A model generated the notes under the pieces. It was not told the DNA's origin. It ran no database searches and saw only the letters and a list, made by a program, of their open reading frames with translations. This document shows, piece by piece, positions 37,906-47,361 of a DNA stretch of 64,000 nucleotides. Every line of letters starts with the position of its first letter. Position 1 is the first letter of the stretch. The translations under genes were made by a program, and so were the position numbers. Source of the stretch: Sedimentisphaerales bacterium (GTDB taxonomy: Bacteria > Planctomycetota > Phycisphaerae > Sedimentisphaerales > Anaerobacaceae); the NCBI GenBank assembly GCA_016932835.1, contig JAFGCD010000017.1:1-64000 (forward strand), written 5' to 3'.

Positions 37906-38856
37906 ATGGATAAGGACTCCAAGATATACGTTGCGGGGCACAGGGGCCTTTTAGGCTCTGCGCTTATGAAGGAGCTCGGGGCGGGCGGTTTCGGCAATAT
38001 AGTTACGAGGGGACACCGCGAGCTGGATCTGACGGACAAGAAGGCTGTTTTCGATTTTTTCTCTTCGGAGAGTCCTGATTATGTCTTCTTGGCGGCGGGG
38101 AAGGTCGGCGGGATTATCGACAACAAGCGTCACCCGGCTGATTATCTCAATGTTAATCTCGGGATACAGACAAGCGTTTTCGAGGCGGCGACGGCGTTCG
38201 AGAGCAGGCATGTAGTATTTTACGGGTCGTCGTGCACATATCCTCGTGAATGTCCGCAGCCGATGCGCGAGGATTATCTTCTGACGGGGATGGTCGAGCC
38301 GACGAGCCTGGGTTATGCGGCGGCTAAGATCGCAGGCCTGGCGGCGTGCAGGGTTTACAACGAGCAGTACGGGGTCAATCGTTTCATCGCCCTTGTTCCG
38401 AATTCGATGTACGGCCCGGGCGACAATTTCGATCTTGAGCACTGTCACGTTGTTTCGGCGCTGATTCGGCGGTTTCACGAGGCCAAGATCGGCGGGGCCG
38501 AGAAGGTGACACTGTGGGGCAGCGGGCGGCCTCGACGCGAGTTTATTTACAGCAGGGACGTTGCGGCGGCTTCGCTGTTTGCCGTGGAGAACGCCGGCCA
38601 GATGGAGAACCGCCACTACAATGTGGGCACAGGGGTAGATTATTCGATCAAAGAGCTGGGGTCGATAATCGCCGAGACAGTCGAGTACGAGGGGCAAATC
38701 GAGTGGGACACGAGCAAGCCCGACGGTGCTGCGAGGAAGCTTCTGGACAGTGAGAGGCTGCTGTCTCTGGGTTGGAGCAGCACGACGGATTTGCGTGAGG
38801 GCCTGGCTGAGACTTACCGGTGGTATTGCGAGCAGTTGGCTGTCAGCCGGGGCTGA
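37906..38856 (+). CDS. fcl: GDP-L-fucose synthase-family NAD(P)-dependent epimerase/reductase
   Basis: KIYVAGHRGLLGSAL; FYGSSCTYP; YAAAKIAGLAACRVYNEQYG; VPNSMYGPGDNFD. Confidence 0.88.
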   Translation: MDKDSKIYVAGHRGLLGSALMKELGAGGFGNIVTRGHRELDLTDKKAVFDFFSSESPDYVFLAAGKVGGIIDNKRHPADYLNVNLGIQTSVFEAATAFESRHVVFYGSSCTYPRECPQPMREDYLLTGMVEPTSLGYAAAKIAGLAACRVYNEQYGVNRFIALVPNSMYGPGDNFDLEHCHVVSALIRRFHEAKIGGAEKVTLWGSGRPRREFIYSRDVAAASLFAVENAGQMENRHYNVGTGVDYSIKELGSIIAETVEYEGQIEWDTSKPDGAARKLLDSERLLSLGWSSTTDLREGLAETYRWYCEQLAVSRG

Positions 38857-38887
38857 TGCCGTCTGGCGATGCCTGCGACGAGGATAT

Positions 38888-39610
38888 ATGCAATCGATTT
38901 CTGATATTACGGCGGTGATATTGGCGGGCGGGTTCGGGACTCGTCTGCAAAGCGTAATCAGCGACAGGCCGAAGGTCATGGCGGAGGTCTGCGGCAGGCC
39001 TTTTCTTTCGTATCTTCTGGACCAGCTTTCGTCGGCGGGTTTTCGCAGGGTTATTATCAGCACAGGTTATATGGCCTCGGCGATCGAGGAGCATTTCGGG
39101 GGCAGTTACGGGGCGCTGGAGATTTCGTATTCGAGGGAGGACGAACCTCTGGGGACAGGAGGCGGGCTGCGGCTGGCGATTTCGCATTCCGCCGGCGAGA
39201 CTGTTGTGGTTATGAACGGCGATTCTTATATCGATGCGGACCTGAGGGGCTTTGTGGCGTGGTTTTTCGAGGAGCAGCGCGAGGCTGCGGTGGTGCTGAC
39301 CAAAGCGGCGGATACGAGTCGATTCGGACGAATCAAGCTCGGTGAGAATAAAATCATTGCATCTTTCGAAGAAAAGAATAAGATTGGGGGGGTCGGCTGG
39401 ATCAACGCAGGTGTGTATGCACTAAGAAGGCCGCTCATTGGGGCTGCAGAGCCGGGGACATATTTTTCGCTTGAGCGTGATTTTTTCCCCAATCTGGCAG
39501 GAAGCAGACTTTTTGGCTATTGCGTCGAAGGCGCATTTCTGGATATCGGCACACCACAGTCTTACTCCGAGGCTGAAGCATTCTTTCGCCGAGCAGGCAA
39601 GGAGGCTTGA
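38888..39610 (+). CDS. hddC: Sugar nucleotidyltransferase, D-glycero-alpha-D-manno-heptose 1-phosphate guanylyltransferase-like
   Basis: ITAVILAGGFGTRLQSVISDRPKVMAEVCGRPFLSYLLDQL; adjacent to HddA-like kinase. Confidence 0.75.
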   Translation: MQSISDITAVILAGGFGTRLQSVISDRPKVMAEVCGRPFLSYLLDQLSSAGFRRVIISTGYMASAIEEHFGGSYGALEISYSREDEPLGTGGGLRLAISHSAGETVVVMNGDSYIDADLRGFVAWFFEEQREAAVVLTKAADTSRFGRIKLGENKIIASFEEKNKIGGVGWINAGVYALRRPLIGAAEPGTYFSLERDFFPNLAGSRLFGYCVEGAFLDIGTPQSYSEAEAFFRRAGKEA

Positions 39611-39613
39611 GTT

Positions 39614-40750
39614 ATGATAATAAGTCGGACACCGTTTCGTATATCCTTTTTCGGCGGCGGCGCCGAGCAGGCGAAATGGTATCACAGTCAAGGCGGAAGC
39701 GTTTTGAGCGCGTCGATAGACAAGTACTGTTATATCTCGTGCCGGATTCTTCCTCCTTTTTTCGCTCATAAGACGCGGCTGGTGTATTCGCAGGTGGAGA
39801 ACTGCATGAGCACGGACGAGATTCAGCATCCTGCGGTTCGCGAGATTCTTCGTTTTCTGAAGATCGATTACGGTCTCGAGATTCACCATGACGGAGACCT
39901 GCCTGCGCGAAGCGGGATGGGTTCGGAGTCATCGTTTACGGTGGGTCTGCTGCACGCTCTTCATGCTCAGTCGGGGATTATGCCGGCCAGGCGGCGTCTG
40001 GCTGTCGAAAGCATTAAAATCGAGCATGAAGTTCTTGACGAGGCGGTCGGTATCGAGGATCAGGTATGTGCGGCCTACGGAGGATTCAGCCGAATCGATT
40101 TCTCGGCAGACGGGAAATTCGAGGTTCATCCGGTCAGCCTTTCACCAAGTCGATTGGCGGAGTTCAATTCTCACTTGATGCTCTTCTTCGCGGGCCCGAA
40201 ACAGTGCGACACCGGTGCGATCGAGGCGCCCCCGAACAGAGATGAACTCCTCGCCGAAACTCAGAGACTCATCGGCAGAGGCACAGCTCTTCTTGAAAGC
40301 AATGAGCCGATAAACGGATTCGGCGAACTTCTGCATGAAGCGCAACAAATCGAGAAACGCCTGACGCCCGGCTTATGGAGCGACAAGATCGAGAAAGTTT
40401 ACAGGCGCGCTCGCAGAGCGGGGGCGATTGGCGGAAGATATATGGGTGATGCGGGAGGCGGATTCCTGCTGCTGGTTGTGCCGCCTTGCTTGCGTGAGAA
40501 GGTCAGGGGAGCACTGCCCCGAAATATCCATGTGCCGTTCCGGTTCGAATCGGGCGGCAGCCAAATCATATTTTACAAGTGCGAACGCGAAGACTACCTA
40601 CAACTTCACAGACAGGGGGTGAGGCGGATAAACGGAAGCTCCGCGGAGGGTGGGCAACGTATCAGGACCCTGGCAGCAGCAAAGCAAGGAAAGAGAGGGG
40701 ACCATTCGCACAACGGCGACGTTGTGGAAGGAGTCGGCGCAGAGAGATGA
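39614..40750 (+). CDS. hddA: GHMP kinase, D-glycero-alpha-D-manno-heptose 7-phosphate kinase-like
   Basis: MIISRTPFRISFFGGGAE; LPARSGMGSESSFTVGLLHAL (GHMP motif 2 type). Confidence 0.78.
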   Translation: MIISRTPFRISFFGGGAEQAKWYHSQGGSVLSASIDKYCYISCRILPPFFAHKTRLVYSQVENCMSTDEIQHPAVREILRFLKIDYGLEIHHDGDLPARSGMGSESSFTVGLLHALHAQSGIMPARRRLAVESIKIEHEVLDEAVGIEDQVCAAYGGFSRIDFSADGKFEVHPVSLSPSRLAEFNSHLMLFFAGPKQCDTGAIEAPPNRDELLAETQRLIGRGTALLESNEPINGFGELLHEAQQIEKRLTPGLWSDKIEKVYRRARRAGAIGGRYMGDAGGGFLLLVVPPCLREKVRGALPRNIHVPFRFESGGSQIIFYKCEREDYLQLHRQGVRRINGSSAEGGQRIRTLAAAKQGKRGDHSHNGDVVEGVGAER

Positions 40751-42156
40751 GGCCTTTAGACAAGAAGTATCTTTACGGCTTGCTCGCTGCAGTCGCGTTT
40801 CTGGCGGTGCTGGTGCTGTTGAAATCAGTCAACGGGCCTTTCTGGGTGGACGAGTTCGAGCATATTCACACGACGTGGTATGCAGCCCACGGCCATATAC
40901 CGTACCGCGATTTTTTCCAGCACCACAATCCGCTGTTGTGGTATTCGATGGTTCCTTTTCTGTGGGTTTTCGGGGAGACGACCGAGACGGTCATAGTCTA
41001 TCGCATTGCGATATTCGCCGTTTCTATGGGTATAGCATATACGATATATCGGATATCCAAGTTGCTGACGGGGTCGAGAGAGGCGGGCCTTATTTCGGTC
41101 GCGATGCTGCTGTCGATGGCTATTTTCGTGGATTCGACGGTGGAGATCAGGCCCGACGTTCCAATGCTTCTGTTCGCCTTGATATCGGTCCACTTCCTGG
41201 TAAGGCACATTCAGACAGGCGAAGCAAAGTCCATGATGCTTTGCGGCCTGTTTGCCTCGATTTCGTTCCTGTTCCTGCAAAAGGTGGTTCTTTTTCTTTT
41301 TGCTTACGGGGCGATATTCGCATACCGGCTAATCAGGCGGAGGCTTTCGATAAGGGACTTGCTGTATTTCTGTTCGTCTTTCATACTGGTGCAGTCGGCC
41401 TTTTTTTTATGCCTGACGGCATCCGGCTGCTTTAGTGACTATATACTGACGAACTGGCGGCTGAACGCTTTGCGGAGCGATCTTTACAGTTCGTTATTTT
41501 TGGCGAAGATCGATTTCAGCAAGCAGTACCGCGTGTTCTGGGGGCTTTCCGTTCTTGGGGTAGTGTTGATTTTTGCGGACAGGAAGACCTGTGCAGGGCT
41601 GAAGACGGTCGCGTTTATCTCGGTCGTGCTTTTTGCGGGACTGCTGAAGTTCGCGCCGCCCTGGCGTCACTACTTTATGCCGCTGGTTGCGGTTTTAAGT
41701 ATCGTCGTGGGGTGTTTTCTAAAGCTTGGCTTCGACAATCTCAAGCTTGGCCCGACTGCGCGAATCGCACTTATTGGCTTGATTCTTTTCATACCCGTAA
41801 GATATGTGGCCGGCAAGGCGAATATCCGCAGGGAAGACAACCTTCTGGAGAAGGCTGAGTATGTTCTGGCGAACACGGAGGCTCGCGAGTGTGTTTACGA
41901 CGGGTATAACTTATTCAACCTTTACAGGCCCGACCTGCACTATTTCTGGTATGCTTTCGATGAGGCCGGCTGCCTTAATACATACAACAAGATCACAGAT
42001 AACAAGTACGGCGATTATGATACTTGCGAACTTGTCCGATCCAGGAAGCCCAAGTTCATTTCAGATTATGAACTGGATATCAGCAAGTGCGGATTGGACG
42101 GACTCTACAGGAAGACAGAATTCGACGGCCTATACATAAGAAAAGCCGCAGAATAA
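40747..42156 (+). CDS. Polytopic membrane glycosyltransferase (GT39/PMT-ArnT-like)
   Basis: Overlapping ATGA start after hddA; PFWVDEFEHIHTTWYAAHGHIPYRDFFQHHNPLLWY, multiple TMs. Confidence 0.7.
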   Translation: MRPLDKKYLYGLLAAVAFLAVLVLLKSVNGPFWVDEFEHIHTTWYAAHGHIPYRDFFQHHNPLLWYSMVPFLWVFGETTETVIVYRIAIFAVSMGIAYTIYRISKLLTGSREAGLISVAMLLSMAIFVDSTVEIRPDVPMLLFALISVHFLVRHIQTGEAKSMMLCGLFASISFLFLQKVVLFLFAYGAIFAYRLIRRRLSIRDLLYFCSSFILVQSAFFLCLTASGCFSDYILTNWRLNALRSDLYSSLFLAKIDFSKQYRVFWGLSVLGVVLIFADRKTCAGLKTVAFISVVLFAGLLKFAPPWRHYFMPLVAVLSIVVGCFLKLGFDNLKLGPTARIALIGLILFIPVRYVAGKANIRREDNLLEKAEYVLANTEARECVYDGYNLFNLYRPDLHYFWYAFDEAGCLNTYNKITDNKYGDYDTCELVRSRKPKFISDYELDISKCGLDGLYRKTEFDGLYIRKAAE

Positions 42157-42189
42157 CGAGCAGATGAAGAAGACAGTCTATTTTAATCG

Positions 42190-43215
42190 ATGTCCCCAAA
42201 CCGATCGGGATGGCTTCAAAGCGTAAAACCGAATATGAAAGGAAGATTCGTGCTTTTGTCTGTAGTCTTATCTTTTCGGAATGAAGAAGAAGTCCTCGAC
42301 GAACTCATCAAGCGGATGCATCGGGCGCTCGACCCGCTGGAGTTGGAATATGAATTGATATTCGTTAACGATGCCTCGACGGACGGCTCTCTGGAGAAAC
42401 TTCTGAGTCTTAATCAAGCGGACCGACGAATCAAGATTATCAATATGTCGAGGCGGTTCGGGCCAAGCCCGTGCGTTATGGCGGGATTGCGGTATTCACG
42501 AGGCGATGCCGTCGTTTATATGGACAGCGATTTGCAGGACCCGCCGGAAGTGATAGTGAAGCTGCTCGCCAAGCTGGCCGAGGGGGCTGAAGTAGTGCAT
42601 ACTCGCCGCACATTGCGAAAAGGGGAAAGCACAATCAAGATGTGGCTGACCAGGCAAGCCTACCGCATAATAAACTTTGTTGCGGATATCGATATTCCGG
42701 AAAATACGGGTGATTTCAAGCTTCTGAGCCGTCGAGCGGTTGACGAGGTTCTGCGGCTCAACGAATACGATCCCTTCATGCGCGGCCTTGTGCGATGGGT
42801 CGGATTCAAGCAGGATTCCGTTCCTTATGAGCGTGACGTTCGCTTTGCGGGGAAGACGCATTTTTCGCTTCTGAGGAGCCTTAATCCTGTAAAGGAGTTT
42901 ATTCGGGGCCTGATTTCTTTTTCCGAACTGCCCTTGTATTTTTCGCTGTTTCTGGGTTTTCTGGTATCTACAGGCGCATTTATTTATCTTGTGTACATTG
43001 TCATTTCACGAGTATTCTTCAATATGCACAGGCCCGGCTGGCCTGCAATGATGGTTACGCAGTTGTTCCTCGGGGGCACGATTCTTTTTACAATCGGGAT
43101 TTTGGGGCTGTACGTCGGCAAGATTCATCGCGAGATGAAGAACAGGCCTCCTTATATTGTTGAAAGCACCGCAGGATTCGATGAAGACACAACCGATGAC
43201 GAGCAGAATTCGTAA
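42190..43215 (+). CDS. Family 2 glycosyltransferase, polyprenol-phosphate type, with C-terminal TMs
   Basis: SFRNEEEVLDELIKRM...YELIFVNDASTDGSLEKL...MDSDLQDPPEV; likely start MKGRFVLLSVVLSF at 42235. Confidence 0.88.
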   Translation: MSPNRSGWLQSVKPNMKGRFVLLSVVLSFRNEEEVLDELIKRMHRALDPLELEYELIFVNDASTDGSLEKLLSLNQADRRIKIINMSRRFGPSPCVMAGLRYSRGDAVVYMDSDLQDPPEVIVKLLAKLAEGAEVVHTRRTLRKGESTIKMWLTRQAYRIINFVADIDIPENTGDFKLLSRRAVDEVLRLNEYDPFMRGLVRWVGFKQDSVPYERDVRFAGKTHFSLLRSLNPVKEFIRGLISFSELPLYFSLFLGFLVSTGAFIYLVYIVISRVFFNMHRPGWPAMMVTQLFLGGTILFTIGILGLYVGKIHREMKNRPPYIVESTAGFDEDTTDDEQNS

Positions 43216-44971
43216 GCTTGCACAAACACATCCCCTTGCAACCGTACTTTTAGTCAGCGGCTTTTTGGGGTTTTGTCTCGGGCTTTGCAGCGCGACATGG
43301 CAGGTGACGGTCGAGAGCGGGCAGGTTCTGGCGGGGATAGTGAAGTATCCGCCCGGCAATCCGTTCTACATCTACCACATCAAGGTTATGACTATTCTTA
43401 ACCAGATTAGCGCGGTTTTGCTGTATATGGGCTTGTCGGAACGGACTCTTTCGATTCTGGTTTCGGGGTTACTCGGGATGCTGTCTTTCCAGGGGCTTGC
43501 GACTCTTGTCTTCGCAATCAATAGAAACCGCACAATCGCCCTTCTGAGCGTGATTCTGATATACTTCGCCAACTACATCGGGGACGGTGCGATATATCCG
43601 ATATGGCTTCTGGGCGAACCTCAGACTTACGGGATTGCAGGACTTTCTTTCGTTGTCCTCGTTATCGCCCTGCTCGGCGCGAAGGCTTATCGTTCGGGTT
43701 TTTTTCTGCTTGGCGCGGCGCCATGCGTACATCCGTCGCTGGGGACGTGGCTTGTCATAATCGTTCTGGTCTCGGCGTTTTTGGAGCGGGACTGGGCCGC
43801 TGGGATAATCAAGCGTCACTACGGCTGGCTGATCGCGGGCGTACTGGTCAGCGTCGGCAGCTTCGGATATCAATTTCATTTAATCGAGAGCATTTCAAAT
43901 TCCGGTTCAGGCACAGGGAGGATTTACTTCGACGCTTATATCAACCACTGGAGCTCACACCACCAGAAGCTCTACTGGGGCTATCCGCCGGGTGATCCCG
44001 GCTACGAACGCTGGGGGGTTGTCTTCTGTATCTACAGCGTTATCGTCAGCTACTTATCGCGAAGCCTGCTGGCGAAGGACAGGCCGGTGTGCTTCATGTT
44101 TACGGTTGTTATGGTCTGCGGTATTGGCGCGCTGCTTTTGGGTTTTTTGACCCAATTTCCACCCGACCGCATCCCGCTTTCGCTTCTGATGCTCATGCCC
44201 GGCAGGTATCTCAATATCAATAATATGACTATAGCGGCTTGCGTAATAGGCGTACTTACGTTCAAAGCGCATAAGCCCTACGTATGCAACTACAACAGTC
44301 TGTTCGTTCTTCTGATGGCGTCTTTCTTCTCCCGACACTGTGAAGTTCTGCTTGCTGTTCTGAGCCTTATCGTCTGGTGGCTGGGCTATATGGTGGTGCG
44401 GAGGAGGTATCCGAGCACCAAAGCTATCATGCTCAATACTGCGGACCACAATATAAGTTATGAACTGATGATTTCCCTGGTCGTTGCGGCATTTTTAGTT
44501 GTCAATATCCCCCAGAAGGAGTTTTTCCAGCGTTATCTGCGTTCGAAGGGCGACATGAAAGACCATACTAACAACGAGTTTTATTCAGCGGCGGCCAGGG
44601 GGCAAGGACTGCTGCTCACCACTCACTACGGCGCTCAGATTTCACTCAAGACTCGACGCAGCGTTCTGGTTGACATGTCTTCTCCGAATACGATTATATA
44701 CGCACCGGGCGGCGGCTCGGCGCTGAGCGAAGTACTGAAGAAAATTTATGGCGTTGACCTGCTGGAGCCCCCTGCCCAGCAGTATAGACACAAGGAGATA
44801 CCTGCCGAGTTATACCGAAGAATATGGCAGGAAAGGTCCTCGGAGCAATGGCGAGAAATCGGGAGGGAATTCGGGGTCGGGGACGTGCTGACACCGGAAG
44901 ACTGGCAACTTGCGCTTCCGATAGGGGCACGAGGCGAGGGTATGATTCTCTACGAAATCCCTGATGACTAA
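43181..44971 (+). CDS. Polytopic membrane protein (glycosyltransferase-like, unknown)
   Basis: About 596 aa with many TM segments, at the end of the polysaccharide cluster. Confidence 0.6.
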   Translation: MKTQPMTSRIRKLAQTHPLATVLLVSGFLGFCLGLCSATWQVTVESGQVLAGIVKYPPGNPFYIYHIKVMTILNQISAVLLYMGLSERTLSILVSGLLGMLSFQGLATLVFAINRNRTIALLSVILIYFANYIGDGAIYPIWLLGEPQTYGIAGLSFVVLVIALLGAKAYRSGFFLLGAAPCVHPSLGTWLVIIVLVSAFLERDWAAGIIKRHYGWLIAGVLVSVGSFGYQFHLIESISNSGSGTGRIYFDAYINHWSSHHQKLYWGYPPGDPGYERWGVVFCIYSVIVSYLSRSLLAKDRPVCFMFTVVMVCGIGALLLGFLTQFPPDRIPLSLLMLMPGRYLNINNMTIAACVIGVLTFKAHKPYVCNYNSLFVLLMASFFSRHCEVLLAVLSLIVWWLGYMVVRRRYPSTKAIMLNTADHNISYELMISLVVAAFLVVNIPQKEFFQRYLRSKGDMKDHTNNEFYSAAARGQGLLLTTHYGAQISLKTRRSVLVDMSSPNTIIYAPGGGSALSEVLKKIYGVDLLEPPAQQYRHKEIPAELYRRIWQERSSEQWREIGREFGVGDVLTPEDWQLALPIGARGEGMILYEIPDD

Positions 44972-45009
44972 CCTGCCTCAGGCCCCGCTCCAATCGGGAT
45001 TCTGGCGGC

Positions 45010-45044
45010 AAAAAGCGGCTTCTTGAAACAAGAAAGGCTTTTTC
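45010..45044 (+). terminator. Intrinsic (possibly bidirectional) terminator of polysaccharide cluster
   Basis: AAAAAGC-ggc-TTCTTG-aaa-CAAGAA-ag-GCTTTTT. Confidence 0.65.
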
Positions 45045-45266
45045 TGCAAATCGCATATTATAGGACTTTTTTCTTGACAGCGGGGTTTGCCGCTGGTAGT
45101 GTTGCGTTATGGTTGAAGAGGTGTGGTGAGAAAAAGTGCTTATAAGCATTTCTCGGTATTCTCGCCAAATTACCTGAATCCGCAGCTGGGCCGGTGCGTG
45201 ATGATCATCGGGATAGCCGGCGACGGACGATGAAGGAACGATTGGTGTTTATGGAGGAACACAAGG

Positions 45267-46388
45267 ATGAAAAAGTATGCGGCGTTTTGTTTGACAGCGG
45301 GGCTGCTTCTAAGCAGCGGGGCCTTGGGGGCTATCACAGGGACGTTAACTCCCACCAGTATTGCTGAAGTTCACGATTTCGGCGAGACACGGACTTATAC
45401 TCTCGACTACTGCGTTGATATCAGCAGCGGTCTCGGCAAGGCCGATGTGCTCTTCCTGACAGACACCACTGCGAGTATGGGCGGTTATATTGACGGCATC
45501 AAGCTGGCCTTCGGCGGCATTATAACGAGCATCGATACGGAGCTTCCCGGGCTGGATATCGAGTACGGTGTGGCGGATTACAAGGACTATCTCGACGGCG
45601 GTTACTACTCAAGCTATGGCGTGAACGTCCGGCAACCTTTCACGAGCAATACGGGGGCGGCTCAATCGGCCATCAACGGGATGTACGCCATGGGCGGTTA
45701 TGATACACCGGAGGAGCAGTTAAAGGCGATGGTGAGCCTGGCGAACAACTGGCTGAATCCGTCGGGTCCCATAGGCTTGAACGGTCGTGCGGACGCTCAG
45801 AAGATTCTGATCTGGGCCGGGGACGCCGAGGGGCATTATTACGGCGGCGGCGGCGACGGACCGGACGATTACTACCCTTCGCTGAGCAATGCCCTGGCGG
45901 CGCTGAACAGCCAGGGGATTCTGACATTCGGCCTGAACACCAAGGGCGCCGGGGATGGAATCGACCTTGATCACGGTGGCGCAAACCAGGCGAGTTACCT
46001 GACAGAGAACACGGGCGGGCAACTTTTCAACAACGTCAGCTCGGCCAGTTCCGAGATTCAGGCGACCATTGTCGATGCGGTGACCGCGGGCGTTGAGGTT
46101 CTCAGCAATATCACGCTGGCACTTCAGAGCGACAGCTACTTCATCGTCGGCCCGATGAATCAGACGATCACGGGCTCATGGACTCCGGACGACAGTCCGG
46201 TATGCGGCAGTTTCGAGTTCGACGTTACCGCTCCGGAGACGGTATGTTCGATGGATTTCGAGGTTGTCCTGATGGGCAACGGGGCAGAACTGGACAGCAC
46301 AACGGTTCACGTGGAGACAGTTCCGGAACCGGCTACACTGCTGCTTCTGAGCTTAGGAGGGCTGGGGCTGGTGAGAAAACGCACTTAA
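45267..46388 (+). CDS. VWA-like domain protein with PEP-CTERM sorting signal
   Basis: Signal peptide; ADVLFLTDTTASMGGYIDGIK (MIDAS-like); C-term VPEPATLLLLSLGGLGLVRKRT. Confidence 0.85.
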   Translation: MKKYAAFCLTAGLLLSSGALGAITGTLTPTSIAEVHDFGETRTYTLDYCVDISSGLGKADVLFLTDTTASMGGYIDGIKLAFGGIITSIDTELPGLDIEYGVADYKDYLDGGYYSSYGVNVRQPFTSNTGAAQSAINGMYAMGGYDTPEEQLKAMVSLANNWLNPSGPIGLNGRADAQKILIWAGDAEGHYYGGGGDGPDDYYPSLSNALAALNSQGILTFGLNTKGAGDGIDLDHGGANQASYLTENTGGQLFNNVSSASSEIQATIVDAVTAGVEVLSNITLALQSDSYFIVGPMNQTITGSWTPDDSPVCGSFEFDVTAPETVCSMDFEVVLMGNGAELDSTTVHVETVPEPATLLLLSLGGLGLVRKRT

Positions 46389-46524
46389 GGACGCATCACA
46401 TTCCGTAATCAAAGCAAAAGACCGCCGGCAACGAGCCTATTCGTTAGTTGAGAGATCCTTTTGCTTTTTTCTGGGGAGGCTTCGAGTTAAGGTTCGCCCT
46501 GCAACTCTATGCGAGAGTGCTTTC

Positions 46525-46890
46525 TCAGCTTTTGAGGACCTTGAGGGCCTCCTTAATCCTGGTCTTGTCGCCGCGTTCGAGGGATCTGTCTATGCCCTTG
46601 TGGCTGCTGAGCCTCTGCAGGATGTCGGACAGGTCGTTCGGCAGGCCATGCCTGTCTTGTCCGAGGGTTTTGAGCAACCACCTTCCGCACTGCGCGACTG
46701 CATCCGGTGGTAATATTATTGCGGCGGCAACGTCGTTTTCGTGGGAGAACTCGATTTTGACGCCGTTGTTGCCCAAATCAGTAGCCGAGAACAAAAAGCC
46801 ATTCTGATACTGAAATCCGGGCAGTGAATTTCGGGCATAACTGACGACCTCACCCGTTTCCTTGGTTACGCCGTTGGTCAGTTCTATCAT
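46525..46890 (-). CDS. Hypothetical protein
   Basis: 121 aa, well-formed ORF, no family recognised. Confidence 0.5.
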   Translation of the reverse strand: MIELTNGVTKETGEVVSYARNSLPGFQYQNGFLFSATDLGNNGVKIEFSHENDVAAAIILPPDAVAQCGRWLLKTLGQDRHGLPNDLSDILQRLSSHKGIDRSLERGDKTRIKEALKVLKS

Positions 46891-47134
46891 AAGAATATCC
46901 TTTTCCAGCCTCCATCCCTGTTAAGGGGCGGACTCCAATACACCCTTGCAAGACAATAACAATCCGGCGATATTAACTATCGTCTCATCTATCGCCGATT
47001 CCGGCTTTTTGGCTACTTGTTTAGACGAGGCTGATCCGAGAATTATTGCAGAAATCTCAAAATAGCTTTTTTTTGGTCTAAACCGGGGGTTTTCTGTGCG
47101 TTGCACGGGTAAACCGCTCGATTTTCGAGTATTT

Positions 47135-47143
47135 TGCTATAAT
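47135..47143 (+). promoter_or_regulatory. Extended -10 promoter element for putative sRNA
   Basis: TGCTATAAT; no good -35 hexamer at 16-18 bp. Confidence 0.55.
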
Positions 47144-47149
47144 GGTGAA

Positions 47150-47285
47150 CTGTCTGTTTTGAACAGCCGTAGTAGAGGTAGTCAATATTGCCGAGAACTG
47201 TGGGCTGGGGGTGTTCTCGGCACCCCTCTCCTCCGCACTCCAGCCCACTCTTTTTGTATTACGGCCCATTCGGGCCTTTTTCTTG
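47150..47285 (+). ncRNA. Putative structured small RNA
   Basis: Starts about 7 nt after TATAAT. Stems CCGAGAAC(47191-47198)/GTTCTCGG(47213-47220) and GTGGGCTG(47200-47207)/CAGCCCAC(47241-47248) interleave. Ends in GGCCC-ATTC-GGGCC-TTTTTCTT. Confidence 0.5.
47263..47284 (+). terminator. Intrinsic terminator of putative sRNA
   Basis: GGCCC ATTC GGGCC TTTTTCTT. Confidence 0.75.
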
Positions 47286-47361
47286 CGCGGCTGAGCCAGA
47301 GGCTGTTGCAGCCTGTTTTTGCATTTGAGCAGGTATTGATCTATTGTCAGAGGCTGTTAGT

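Noticed and set aside
37951-39063. 370-aa - strand ORF antisense to fcl/hddC
   Set aside because: Covers two recognisable + strand enzymes; no family features of its own.
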